A stretch of DNA of 33,921 nucleotides from Priapulus caudatus (GCF_000485595.1 NW_014577399.1:135971-169891), one strand, 5' to 3'. Shown: positions 1-8,413, counted from the first letter of the stretch. Numbers and translations: made by a program. The notes: generated by a model from the sequence alone, not told the origin.

Positions 1-502
1 AAATAGCCATCTTCTTTATTCTAGTGCATCCAAAATATGGTGAGTACAATCCTGTGTCATTCACTCGGTCAAACCAAAAGAACAAAAATTCTGGCAATTT
101 ATACCTAAACATAATTAATACACGTTCGAAGCCCCATATATACAACTGATATATAACTATATATTGAACCTATACTTTTATTAGCATAGTATCAACATAC
201 AATTGGTATTATAGGTATCGTGAATATGTTAGGTCATGGTATATATATATATAGGATATAGGTAATATGGTATCGGAGTAAATAATAACTAGATGATATA
301 CTTATTCACTCCTGATGGTATTTGCTATATCAATCCAATTACACCCCTGCTATGCCCAGCCCTGCCCTATGCCCGGCAGTACGCCCCGCTAGCTGTTACA
401 ACACAAGATGCATGGCGTGTGTATGTGTATACGCGCGTGTGTATTATGGTGGCTTGTATGTTGGCTGTTGTCCCCACTACCCACTCAGTGAAGCATCCTT
501 AC
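1..502. other. Noncoding DNA beyond PH exon 3 (copy A)
   Basis: AT-rich DNA with short TA runs, on the downstream side of the minus-strand PH exon at 503-598. The first ~80 bases match 8513-8600, which places this as the clean counterpart of an intron also present in the noisy copy. The last PH exon expected after this intron is not in these 502 bases; it should lie left of the window in this copy. No gene seen. Confidence 0.6.
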
Positions 503-598
503 CTGCACTGTGTACTGGCACTTTGGGCTGTCGAATGGAATGACGTGGAAACTGCATGGCTCTCCATCAATGCTCTCTATCAGCATCAAGTTGGAACA
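503..598 (-). CDS. PLEKHG: RhoGEF PH-domain exon (third PH exon, copy A)
   Basis: A 96-base, phase 0-0 exon of 32 codons. It reads C-S-N-L-M-L-I-E-S at its start and ends C-Q-Y-T-V-Q. The PLEKHG family has a very similar stretch (C-S-S-L-M-L-I-E ... Y-S-I-Q) in the middle beta strands of the PH domain, which follows the catalytic DH domain and helps membrane or GTPase contact. On the minus strand the exon is preceded by a T-rich tract ending in CAG and followed by GTAAGG, both good splice sites. It is open throughout. The C-terminal helix of the PH domain is not encoded here; a damaged candidate lies near 8413 in the noisy copy. Placement in the PH domain is inferred from family pattern and from exon order. 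Confidence 0.85.
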
Positions 599-1459
599 CT
601 GCAAAATCAAACACGCAATATGGCAATTAACATGCATATCCTAATGACCGATACAACGACAAGGCGTATTTCATAAACAGGATCTGAACAATCTGAACAG
701 AATATGTTTTTATGGGTAAGCTATTATTGGGAGTGATCAAGAACAGAATCACCAAATCTTTTAAACTCTGTTCCGATTCAAATGATAGGGAGGGAAGGTA
801 CGAAACCGACTATACCTTCACATTAAAAAGATTTAAATATATATAATATATATATATATTATATAATATGTTACAACAAGTAATAAGTAGTTCCTAATTC
901 ACAGGTTAATAGAAGTCGTGCAGGCAAATGAGTCTCTAAACGTCTCTAATGTTTTGACTAATTACCGTGTTAATTGCCGTGTTAATTTAGATGATCAGAA
1001 AGCCTGGCTGCATAAGCCTCAAGCGCACGATAAAGAGATCATGGCCAACTTATTTAAGCGCACGATAAAGACAGATCTGGTTTTCATACTTACTCCTTTT
1101 GGAAACACACAGCACAGGACATGCATGAAATCAAAACGCGTCATACAGAGATTTTAGGAACTTTGACCTTTTCAAACTAAGTTGTAATTTTTTTAACTGT
1201 GGCCTTTGGCCCTCAGCTAAGACTGATATTAGCCATAACACATTTCAGTAACATGTGGAATTTGAGAAAAGAAAATATGTGTCTCTACATCACGGTAAAA
1301 ACATAGAACTCAATTACACAGACAATTCTATGGCACTGTACAGTCTTTACCTCATGAAACGCACGCACAGAGCTTCAGTCACTGGCTATAATTACTCTAA
1401 TGTGTATTTCAGTCACTGACTGTAATGAGCTGAATGTATATTTAAGGCGTGCGGCTCAC
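599..1459. other. Intron between PH exons 2 and 3 (copy A)
   Basis: AT-rich, with a TA-repeat patch near 838-868. The stretch 895-1010 is matched at about 10290-10420 with many small indels, showing the noisy copy extends through this intron. Several open frames on the plus strand are short, uninterrupted by chance, and resemble nothing known to me. Confidence 0.6.
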
Positions 1460-1576
1460 CTCAATAAAGGTCTTGCACGCGTATGTACCATCCGCTCGCC
1501 GCTTCGTGATTATCAGCATGCTGTCAAACAGGAACAACTGCCTCAGACCCTTCGCTCCTGCTATCCTGAACTCTCC
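1460..1576 (-). CDS. PLEKHG: RhoGEF PH-domain exon (second PH exon, copy A)
   Basis: A 117-base exon of 39 codons, phase 0-0. It begins G-E-F-R-I-A and contains R-Q-L-F-L-F-D-S-M-L-I-I-T-K-R-R, the typical PH beta-strand pattern 'xxFLFDxxLLITKxR' of Dbl-family exchange factors. It ends T-F-I-E before GTGAGC, and is preceded on the minus strand by ATGACAG. It joins in frame to the 39-base exon at 1906-1944 (ends V-I-E) to give L-V-I-E-G-E-F-R, which matches the family's L-V-L-E-G-T-F-R. A noisy version lies at 11175-11322. Confidence 0.9.
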
Positions 1577-1905
1577 CTGTCATAAATAATAATAATAATA
1601 AATCACATGTAAATAAAAATCATAAATGACAATTAGCGCAACTGGCAACCGCTTTCAACATAAATCTCACGTTGCGTGTGTACATGATGAGCACACATTT
1701 ACAAGCAGGTTGAACGCTGTTTTTTCAGCATGAAGACTAGATACAAAAATGTAGGGGTATAAAACAGTAGAGGGTACTCTACGCTTGTTGTGTTACATTA
1801 TTGTATCTACTTGAATACCAATCTTGAATCTACTTGAATCCATCACCAATCACTATACTTGGTTCGAGCGAAAACGAAACACTAGATGGCAGCACGGGTT
1901 CTTAC
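1577..1905. other. Intron between PH exons 1 and 2 (copy A)
   Basis: About 330 bases of AT-rich intron including an (AAT)n run near 1585-1601. No other feature seen. Parts recur in the noisy copy between about 11323 and 11690. Confidence 0.6.
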
Positions 1906-1944
1906 CTCGATCACTAGTTCCCCATAAGTTGTTAGATCATCGCC
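1906..1944 (-). CDS. PLEKHG: RhoGEF 39-base linker exon, DH to PH (copy A)
   Basis: A 13-codon microexon too short for routine ORF detection. It reads G-D-D-L-T-T-Y-G-E-L-V-I-E and is bounded by a T7ACAG acceptor and a GTAAGA donor. In PLEKHG1/2/3 the segment joining DH and PH reads G-P-D-L-T-T-Y-G-E-L-V-L-E, so the match is close and specific to this family. It joins in phase 0 to the preceding exon ending H-N-W-R and to the following exon beginning G-E-F-R. This short exon is the best single argument for the family assignment. Confidence 0.92.
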
Positions 1945-2684
1945 CTGTAAAAAAACAAAATTGCACGGCTTAATAGAGTAAAGCTGGTGTGTGCTAAATC
2001 TAAAGGGGTGGATGAACTGCCAGCTATCTATGCTATATTAAGAGCTTCGAATGAGTGAATCCCCGAAGCACTCGCGCAGAGGGAATGCTGTAATATGCAC
2101 GGCAACAGGAAATGCCGATCGATGCTGCGCAATGAAGCGACTTCATTCCGAATCAAAAACAGCGGCGAGACATCAACAGGATTGTACAAAAAACGAACGT
2201 CTTCCGTTTATAAAACAAAAAGTTAAAGTTTAACTTCAAGTTTTTCAACAAGTTAATCATAAAACACACTTTTATTCGTGTGTTGATTACACCGACACCG
2301 AGGGTAGCCTACCCCCTATGCGCGACGATGCGAAACGCCCCGGGACTTCACTCTCTCTAACTTACTTTTACTTCCTCTACCTTTACGTATTTTTATTCAC
2401 TGCCATTACCGACGGTAGGACCAACCTGCCCGCACACGTGTGTCACCCCGGAAGATCGCTCTCTTTCTAACTTACCCACAGAAAACACACTACATAAACA
2501 CACATTTTTATTCATGTGTTTATTACACTGATACCGAGGGTAGCCCCCATCCCCCATACGTCGCAGCCGTATGAACGCAACATCGCTCTCTCACTGACCT
2601 GCGTCCTTCCTAGCTCTACCTTAGGGTAGGCCTCACCTGCCTGCACACGCGTCACCCCAGGACATCGCCCTCTCGCCGACTTAC
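1945..2684. other. Intron between DH end and PH linker exon (copy A)
   Basis: Intron of 740 bases. Its exon-proximal part is a tandem duplication described separately. No other gene or RNA seen; the open frame at 2051-2233 on the plus strand has no recognisable features. Confidence 0.6.
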
Positions 2685-2690
2685 CCTCCA
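2264..2690. repeat. Two-copy intronic tandem duplication including a splice donor
   Basis: Two related units of about 235 and 193 bases start at 2264 and 2498. Shared landmarks are a TTTTATTC run, 'ACACCGACACCGAGGGTAGC' against 'ACACTGATACCGAGGGTAGC', and 'CACCCCGGAAGATCGC' against 'CACCCCAGGACATCGC'. Both end in a sequence that on the minus strand is a GTAAG donor, so the duplication captured the real DH exon's donor edge at 2684. Only the right-hand one adjoins an exon. Confidence 0.7.
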
Positions 2691-2846
2691 GTTGTGCAGC
2701 AGGCTCTGTATCTCCTGCACTCTGACTGCGTGCTCGTGCTTCTTCTTCATCTCGTTGATGTGCAGACCTATACTCTCCATCAGAGCCAGACCCTCGCTGA
2801 TCGCCACTCGTCCCTCCTCCTCACCCTCGTAACCCTTTAGCATGCT
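2685..2846 (-). CDS. PLEKHG: RhoGEF DH-domain C-terminal exon (copy A)
   Basis: A 162-base exon of 54 codons, phase 0-0. It begins S-M-L-K-G-Y-E-G and ends with K-K-K-H-E-H-A-V-R-V-Q-E-I-Q-S-L-L-H-N-W-R. The PLEKHG1/2/3 DH domain ends in K-R-K-H-E-H-A-V-R-x-Q-E-I-Q-S-L-L-x-N-W, so this is the last helix of the catalytic domain and the start of the DH-PH linker. Acceptor ATATTACAG and donor GTAAGTC are both strong. Upstream exon 3318-3468 ends L-L-L-K in phase 0 and joins without a break. I could not find a convincing noisy-copy counterpart; 13400-13470 is a weak candidate. Confidence 0.93.
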
Positions 2847-3317
2847 CTGTAATATATATAAAAATGTTCGTATATTGCTAACGTACGTATAATATGCTGT
2901 AACGTATATAAAGCTATTGTATAACGTAAACGAGCAACCGCAAACCGCCGGCAATTCAATGATATAAAACGCCGAACAAATTCGCACTCAGTCTATGACC
3001 CAAGTTATATATCAGCCATTATTAGACCAGCTATTATATCAATGAAATGATTATTCGTAAAACGTTGAGTGTGAATTTATTCGACGTTATCGTGAGATTG
3101 TAACGAGCTGCCATCGTTCCTGTCAGCGGACGTTCAGGAACCGGCACGACGATCAAATAAAACGCCCGAACAAGTTCCCCACACTCATAATTCATGAATA
3201 ATCGATTGACGACCGTTAATAACAACTGATATAAAACTTGGGTCGTAAACACATAACGAACTCGCGAAAACTGCTCTCGCGCACGAACACCATGAGCCGT
3301 GACCGCTGCAATTATAC
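2847..3317. other. Intron within DH coding region (copy A)
   Basis: About 470 bases of AT-rich intron with no other feature seen. 3029-3300 is clearly matched at 13800-14100 with frequent single-base insertions, a good stretch for measuring how copy B differs from copy A. Confidence 0.7.
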
Positions 3318-3468
3318 CTTCAGCAGCAGGTGGTATTTGAGGATCCTCTGAACTGGCTTCAGCAGGTAGGAGCCGAGCGGGAGGCCGTGGTTGAGGAGCG
3401 TCTGTCGATTGCGGAAGAAGTTACCCGACCCCTTCCGGTTCATGCACTTTGTCAGCACCTCCATCGAC
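3318..3468 (-). CDS. PLEKHG: RhoGEF DH-domain exon with the core helix (copy A)
   Basis: A 151-base exon: one base completing a split codon, then 50 codons. It encodes [12 protein letters not shown], then [21 protein letters not shown]. The K-P-V-Q-R-I-x-K-Y-x-L-L-L helix is the most conserved signature of Dbl-homology domains, part of the surface that ejects GDP from Rho GTPases. Acceptor is CCCTCCCCAG, donor GTATAA (somewhat weak). It joins DH exon 4840-4959 through a split codon. A version with several indels lies at 14130-14286. Confidence 0.97.
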
Positions 3469-3523
3469 CTGGGGAGGGAAAATCACAAAAATTACCAAAA
3501 AGCAGGGAAAGGCATATATTCCG

Positions 3524-4192
3524 CGTTAATTCCAGGGACGAGTTTATTCCGTGTTAATTCCAGGGACGAGTTTATTCCGTGTTAATTCCAGGCACGAGTT
3601 AATTCGTCGTTAGTCCCAGGCATGAGTTTATTCCGCGTTAATTCCAGGCACGAGTTAACTGTTCGTTAGTTCAAGGCACGAGTTTATTCTTCGTTAATTT
3701 CAGGCACGAGTTAATTCCTCATTAATTCCAGGCACGAGTTAATTCCTCATTAATTCCAGGCACGAGTTAATTCCTCGTTAATTCCAAGCACGAGTTAATT
3801 CCTCGTTAATTCCAGGCACGAGTTAATTCCTCGTTAATTCCAGGAGCACGAGTTAATTCCTCGTTAATTCCAGGCACGAGTTAATTCCTCGTTAATTCCA
3901 GGCACGAGTTAATTCCTCATTAATTCCAGGCACGAGTTTATTGCTCGTTAATTCCAGGCACGAGTTAACTGTTCGTTAATTCCAGGTACGAGTTAACTGT
4001 TCGTTAGTTCCAGGCACGAGTTAACTGTTCGTTAGTTCAAGGCACGAGTTAAACCGTCGTTTCCAGGCACGAGTTAATTGTTCATCAATTCCAGGCACGA
4101 TTTAATTCCGCGATAGTTCCAGGCACAAGTTAATTGTTCGTTAATATTCCTGGCACGAGTTAATTGTTCGTTAATTCCAGGCACGAATTAAC
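3524..4192. repeat. 28-bp minisatellite in a DH intron (copy A)
   Basis: About two dozen tandem units of 28 bases, core 'CACGAGTTAATTCCTCG' followed by 'TTAATTCCAGG'. The unit contains two copies of GTTAATTCC, so it is itself built from half-units. Central units (about 3700-3930) are nearly identical, while edge units diverge (TTTATTC, AACTGTTCG variants). It lies wholly within the intron between exons 3318-3468 and 4840-4959. The same array recurs at about 14345-15025. Confidence 0.95.
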
Positions 4193-4426
4193 GGCGACGC
4201 TTCCCCGCGCGTTTCCCGCCAAAACAGCAGCTGCGTCGCCTCGCGTCTGTCGTTAAACATGGTGGTGACCTTCTCTCAAAAAAATTTTAAGTGGTGGCGG
4301 ATGTCATGGCGAGATTATGTACTGTCAACGCACGGCAACATTTCTTTTCGTTTAACACGCCAAGAAATTACCGCGTAAACTGAGAAACCGTACACACGTT
4401 AAATATAGAAACGTAATTTTTTTTTG
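4193..4426. other. Intron, remainder between minisatellite and tandem block
   Basis: Ordinary intron sequence without a feature I can support. It is matched at about 15020-15260 in copy B ('GAGATTATGTACTGTCAACG' at 4311 and again near 15155). Confidence 0.5.
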
Positions 4427-4700
4427 CGCATGTTCCCTTAACTGGTTGTTTACTAGACTTCTGAGGCCCGTTGTCAGAAACAAAATTAGTCTGAACATTG
4501 GTCTTAACATTAACGTTGACAAGTCTGTATCCTATATAATACACGGTGGTCGCTCCTCTACTGCAAATACGGGCCCAACAACTGACTTGTTTTATTTTTT
4601 TCGCATGCGCCCTCATACGGGTTGTTTACTAAACTTGATTCTCTGTTCTACATACACAGTGATCGCTCCCTTACTGCTATATATACAGGCCCAACAACTA
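4427..4700. repeat. Two-copy imperfect tandem repeat in intron
   Basis: Two diverged units start near 4427 and 4602. Shared stretches are CGCATG followed by GGTTGTTTACTA, 'CGCTCCTCTACTGC' against 'CGCTCCCTTACTGC', and GGCCCAACAACT-ACTT. The unit is about 175 bases. Both units are also visible in copy B at about 15280-15540. Confidence 0.7.
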
Positions 4701-4706
4701 ACTTAC

Positions 4707-4775
4707 TTGGGATAGCTGGTGCAGTACTCTGTGTAGATGTCAGTGAAACCATGTCTGTGGCGTGGGAAACACTTG
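4707..4775 (-). pseudogene. Duplicated 3' half of a DH exon with its splice donor
   Basis: Sixty-nine bases nearly identical to 4840-4908, the 3' half of the adjacent DH exon, displaced by 133 bases. On the minus strand it keeps the end of the coding frame (G-F-T-D-I-Y-T-E-Y-C) and a GTAAGT donor but has no acceptor, the 5' half being replaced by ACAAC-rich sequence. It cannot be spliced as a normal exon but could act as an alternative or decoy donor. The same arrangement occurs in copy B near 15540-15605, so the duplication predates the A/B split. Confidence 0.75.
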
Positions 4776-4839
4776 CAACAACTTACAACAACAAGAACTT
4801 ACACAACAACAACTTACACACACTTACACAACAACTTAC

Positions 4840-4959
4840 TTAGGATAGCTGGTGCAGTACTCTGTGTAGATGTCAGTGAAGCCATGTGTGTGGCGTGGGA
4901 AACACTTGGCTATCTCTACAGCATCGTCGCTGTGAGTTTCCAAGTCCTTGAGCAGTTCG
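4840..4959 (-). CDS. PLEKHG: RhoGEF DH-domain exon (copy A)
   Basis: A 120-base exon with split codons at both ends. It encodes E-L-L-K-D-L-E, then V-E-I-A-K-C-F-P-R-H, then Y-T-E-Y-C-T-S-Y-P. The Dbl-family pattern here is S-E-L-L-x-D-L-E ... I-A-x-C-F ... Y-T-x-Y-C-x-N-Y-P. Acceptor is GTTGCAG, donor GTAAGT. Its first base completes the AG left by exon 18745-18845, restoring the serine of F-N-R/S-E-L-L, which is strong evidence that those two exons are consecutive in the mRNA although 13.8 kb and two tail exons lie between them here. The noisy copy is at 15678-15802. Confidence 0.95.
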
Positions 4960-5009
4960 CTGCAACGAATGCAGATGTTAACAACCATCAGAGGCGACAG
5001 AAACATGAC

Positions 5010-5011
5010 AT

Positions 5012-5053
<42 letters not shown>

Positions 5054-5075
5054 TAACACGCAGGCAGGCAGACAG

Positions 5076-5114
<39 letters not shown>

Positions 5115-5128
5115 CGAACGCAGGCACA
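5010..5128. repeat. (CACG)n microsatellite at a copy junction
   Basis: Nearly pure CACG/GCAC tetranucleotide array with a small CAGGCAGACAGG interruption. To the left lies intron of the DH exon at 4840-4959; to the right begins the GC-rich tail exon. In copy B the equivalent microsatellite (15860-16230) leads instead into AT-rich sequence, so this array is where clean copy A stops being collinear with copy B. Confidence 0.9.
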
Positions 5129-5211
5129 CACACGCGCCGCCTCCTCCGCGCCGCCCTCGCTCGCCCGCTCCTCCCGCCCGCCGCCGCCGCGCACCCGGTT
5201 CCCGATGTTAC

Positions 5212-6525
5212 CGAGGACGTGCTTGATGGAGGCGATCATCCCGGGAGGGGGCGCCACCGGCGGGTCGTCGACGTCGACGGTCTCGTAGAGATGCTCGTCG
5301 CGCGTTCGCGCCGGCGGCGGCGGCGGGGGGACGGCGTCGAGCGAGCATGCCGGGTCCACCTCCTCCTCCTTGCCTCCTCTCCGGGGAGGAGCCGTTCTCC
5401 CGACGGGGAAGCGGAGCGGGCGGGAGCGCGCGGCGGCGACGTCGGCGCGCGCCGCCGCGGCGTTCCACGCGATCATGTCGCGTATGATGCTGTCCGTGAT
5501 CTCGGCGCTGTGCGTCGCGCCGCCGCCGCGCCGCTCAGAGTGGCTGCGCGCGAGCGTGACTCCGCCGTTGACGAAGCGAGCCCCGCTCAGGTTGTTCGGC
5601 AGCGAGCCGCGACGCTGGCTCCACCTACATTCGGCGGCAGCGGCGGCGGAGGCGGAGGCGCGCCGACGAACAAAGGGTCTCGCGTCGCCGAGTCGGCAGT
5701 CGAACGACGGCGCCGCGTTCGCGTCGCGTCGACTCCCGCCAGGGGGCGCCTCCTCGTACACCTCGTCGTATATGGGGCCGTCGTCGGCGGCGACGGTCGT
5801 CCTCGCCACGTACGCTGCGCGGAGCGTCGCGGGAGCGGGCAGCGAAACGCTTCTCGCCGGGATGTTGTCGTAGAGCTTCGCGTCGCCGCGGCGACACAAC
5901 GGCGGCGGCGGCAGACCGAGAACATGGAGCGGAGAAGAGTGCGGCCGCTGCTGATTGTTGTTGTTCCAGTTCTGTCCTCCGGACTGCGGAGGAACGCCGC
6001 CGCGGGAATGGTCGGGGATCGGAGGCGGGAGGTGCGGGCGCTCCTGCTGCTCTATCGCGGTCCGGAAACTCTTCGATCGTCGCGAGGGCGACCAGGCTTC
6101 GGGTGACGCCTCGCCCGGAACGAGGCGTATCACGCGCGCCGTGCCGCGCGTGTTCGCAGGGGATGCCTCGCTGCCGAACGCGTTGTCCGTTGCCGCGGGC
6201 GACCACGCAGGATCGTCGCCGAGGCTTGCGAAGAAGTGCGGGTTCTTCTCGATGGACGAGGAATTCCGGAAGCGGTTTGCTGCGTCGCCGCGGGGATTGG
6301 AGGGGGCGCTGGAACGGTAGAAGCGGGAATTCCCCGCGCTCTCGCCGCGCGGAGGCTTCCTGCTGACGCCGGTGGCGCCGCCTATTGAGGAGCCGGCGCT
6401 ACTCGACCGAGGTTTTCGCTTGTCTTTTCTTGTCGGCGTCGCTGTGCTCTTCTCGGTTGGCGGACTCCTGATGGGCGTGTCGGTAAAAGAAGGACTGTTC
6501 TTCGCACTTTCTCGTTTCTGCAGAC
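5212..6525 (-). CDS. Disordered C-terminal tail exon of the RhoGEF (probable)
   Basis: A long open exon of about 437 codons, CpG-rich and far more GC-rich than its surroundings. It opens after TTTGCAG with GT, which completes a codon left by exon 7293-7418 (A|GT, serine), so the two fit in phase. The protein is low in hydrophobics and rich in Ser, Pro, Arg and Ala, with no folded domain I recognise. It has proline-rich stretches (L-P-P-P-I-P, L-P-P-P-P-L, V-P-P-P-P-P-P), three acidic tyrosine motifs (L-Y-D-N-I, I-Y-D-E-V, L-Y-E-T-V), and basic serine motifs such as R-R-S-K-S-F and R-S-H-S-E-R. These suggest an SH3-, SH2- and 14-3-3-binding scaffold tail, as in long RhoGEF C-termini. The 3' limit is uncertain: a donor-like GTAACA follows 5212, but the frame stays open to 4988 through the CACG repeat. 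Belonging to this gene is inferred from strand, phase and position. Confidence 0.7.
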
Positions 6526-6542
6526 CTGCAAAGTGCAATCGT

Positions 6543-6890
6543 TTGTTAGTAAATCAAGGAAGTATGAACATGCCCAACGAAACGACTGTGATTTTTATGT
6601 CTGAATATTTGAATGAGAATGCGTACAGTATGGTAGCATTTATGTCTTTATATGTCTACGAAGAGGCTTGTTAGTAAATCAAAGAATCCTGAACACGCCA
6701 ACAAAACAATTTTTATGTCTGAATATTTGAATGAGAATGCGTGCAGTATGGTAGAATTTATGTCTTTATATGTCTCGCAAGTTAGTAAATCTGAACACAC
6801 CAATAAAACGTTGTTGATGTGTCCGAACATTTGAAAAAGAATGCATGCAGTAGTCAGTGCATGCATATGTCTCACGAAAAATTATAGTTA
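6543..6890. repeat. Three-copy tandem repeat in intron
   Basis: Three units begin near 6545, 6670 and 6781 with 'GTTAGTAAATC' and share 'GAATATTTGAATGAGAATGC' and 'GTCTTTATATGTCT'. The period is about 125 then 111 bases; the third unit is the most diverged. Lies between the two tail exons. Confidence 0.85.
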
Positions 6891-7292
6891 GTATTTACCT
6901 GTTTTTTACTTCTACTATATACTCCTAGCAGATTCTAGAGACACTGCCTTTTCACTTATGGGAAACGTTTCAATCGTAGCAGAATAGTAAAAACGTAAGA
7001 TGCACTTTTTTGAATTTTACATAAATCACTTAATTGCTTACTCAGCAGTGTAGATATATCTATAGTAGTATATATATGTAAGATAAATTCCAGGAATCTA
7101 CCATACACCAGTAACACATACACCAGTAACACATACAGTAGTACATACACCAGTAATGACAAATGCTCCATCTTCCACATGTAATCATTAGAAATAATTA
7201 AAACGATACTCATTTTCAATTCATATATATAAGAAATATGTACAACGTATCAACACCGAACGAATCAGAGAACTGACTATCGTCTCCCTTAC
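6891..7292. other. Intron between tail exons, with a short ACACATACA repeat
   Basis: AT-rich intron. At 7100-7160 there is a minor repeat of 'CACCAGTAACACATACA'. Nothing else seen. Confidence 0.55.
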
Positions 7293-7418
7293 TTTTCTTG
7301 GCCTGCTTTTTCTGCTGAGCGCCATCAGATCTCCTGCGTATTGCCTTGCGCTGTTTCTCCAGGTACTCTGGTGCGTGATGCTGCTTCTTCAGAGAGCCAG
7401 TGTCCGGTTTATCCTCGT
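7293..7418 (-). CDS. Basic linker exon of the RhoGEF tail (probable)
   Basis: A 126-base exon, open in only one frame, with 41 full codons. It is strongly charged: E-D-K-P-D-T-G-S-L-K-K, then P-E-Y-L-E-K-Q-R-K-A-I-R-R-R-S-D, then Q-Q-K-K-Q-A-K-K. Acceptor ATTTGCAG and donor GTAAGGG are strong, and its last base plus the GT at the start of exon 6525 make a serine codon. The arginine-rich segment with R-R-R-S-D is a possible basophilic kinase site or polybasic membrane or nuclear signal. Assignment to the RhoGEF tail rests on strand, phase and neighbourhood, not on a family match I can name. Confidence 0.7.
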
Positions 7419-7570
7419 CTGCAAATCATAAAATGCACGTGTCGTAAGATATGAGAATCCTTGCATGTTAGCAACATGCAATCACACGGTCTTCTTTCTC
7501 TAAGGGCAGCTTGCATTACGTACACGTACTGTTGACGTAGACGCTTATATATCTCTGTTCCTCTGTATCT
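7419..7570. other. Intron, unique segment
   Basis: Short unique AT-rich stretch between the tail exon and the GA/GT microsatellite block. Nothing else seen. Confidence 0.5.
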
Positions 7571-7637
7571 CAGAAAGAAAAAAGGAAAGTGAGAAAGGGA
7601 GGGAGAGCAGGAGGGAGAGAGCGGGAGATAGAGAGAA

Positions 7638-7685
<48 letters not shown>

Positions 7686-7764
7686 GGAGAGAGAGAGATA
7701 GATAGCGAGAGACAGAGATAGAGAGAAAGAGAGAGAGAGAGGGGGGAGAAGAGATGAGTGTGTG

Positions 7765-7804
<40 letters not shown>

Positions 7805-7890
7805 TGTCGTGTGTGACTGTGTGTGTGTGTGTGCTGTGTGTGTGTGTGTGGGTGTGTGTGTGTATGTGTGTGTGTGTGAGAGAAAGAGAC

Positions 7891-7957
<67 letters not shown>

Positions 7958-7975
7958 GAGAGAGAGAATGAGTAA
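7571..7975. repeat. Compound (GA)n-(GT)n-(GA)n microsatellite
   Basis: GA-rich DNA at about 7571-7755, GT-rich at 7757-7878, then GA-rich again to 7975. Long apparent open frames here on both strands (Ser-Leu, Thr-His, Cys-Val, Arg-Glu repeats) are products of the dinucleotide repeats and are not genes. Confidence 0.95.
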
Positions 7976-8330
7976 AGAAAAGCCACATAGTGTGCGTGAA
8001 AATTGAGAAGAGCGTGGAGATTTCAGCACATGCATGAGTGTTGCACGCACGCACGCATCACTAACGACGCACGCCCCATTTGCTTGTCTACCCGCCCCCC
8101 ACGCACGCCACACACGCCAACGCCATTCCTTCCGAACCGCACGCCACCGAACCACCGCACACTTTTATAGACATCTATATACATACCATGGGCCGTGGAC
8201 CGACTTTTGAGGCTAACGCTTCTTTGGGTGTCTCTTTCCTCTGGCCAAGTCTGGCCATTACGGATTCATTCTGGTACTGTCGCCTTTGGCGAGCGTAGAT
8301 TTTTCCTGTCGATGTGGGAGTTCGGAATTA
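7976..8330. other. Intron; possible extra tail exon around 8193-8310
   Basis: On the minus strand an open stretch runs from about 8310 (after ATCGACAG) to about 8190 (before GTATGT) and reads K-I-Y-A-R-Q-R-R-Q-Y-Q-N-E, then A-R-L-G-Q-R-K-E-T-P-K-E-A-L. It looks protein-like and has both splice signals, but its end phase does not fit the next exon at 7418 and the sequence may be noisy here. Unproven. Confidence 0.3.
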
Positions 8331-8334
8331 GTAG

Positions 8335-8413
8335 ACGCGCTTGCGACAGTCCACATCCTGCTTCTTCCAACCGTCTGCGTCCATTATATCTCGCTCTGCT
8401 CGCACGTTTTTGC
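8335..8413 (-). pseudogene. PLEKHG: Damaged last PH exon (copy B), candidate
   Basis: On the minus strand TATTAGCAG at 8414 is followed by codons A-K-T-C-E-Q-S-E-I, then a shift or stop, then W-T-Q-T. The PLEKHG PH domain ends with (Y-x-x-Q)-A-K-T-x-E-E-K-x-x-W-T-x-x-x-K-R, so order, spacing and the invariant tryptophan of the PH C-terminal helix all fit. The preceding PH exon (503-598) ends Y-T-V-Q in phase 0, as needed. The lower boundary is a guess because the frame is lost. Clean counterpart is off the window. Confidence 0.5.

Noticed and set aside
1861-1880. GGTTCGAG T-loop-like motif as in a tRNA
   Set aside because: No acceptor stem or anticodon arm nearby.
3524-4192. CRISPR-like array of 28-base repeats
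   Set aside because: Units are contiguous without unique spacers and lie in a eukaryotic intron; a minisatellite.
5219-6106. Plus-strand 295-aa and other frames over the tail exon
   Set aside because: Antisense shadows of the GC-rich minus-strand exon, which alone has correct splice sites and phase.
7409-8155. Long open frames rich in Ser-Leu, Thr-His or Cys-Val
   Set aside because: Products of GA, GT and CA dinucleotide repeats; open in several frames at once.
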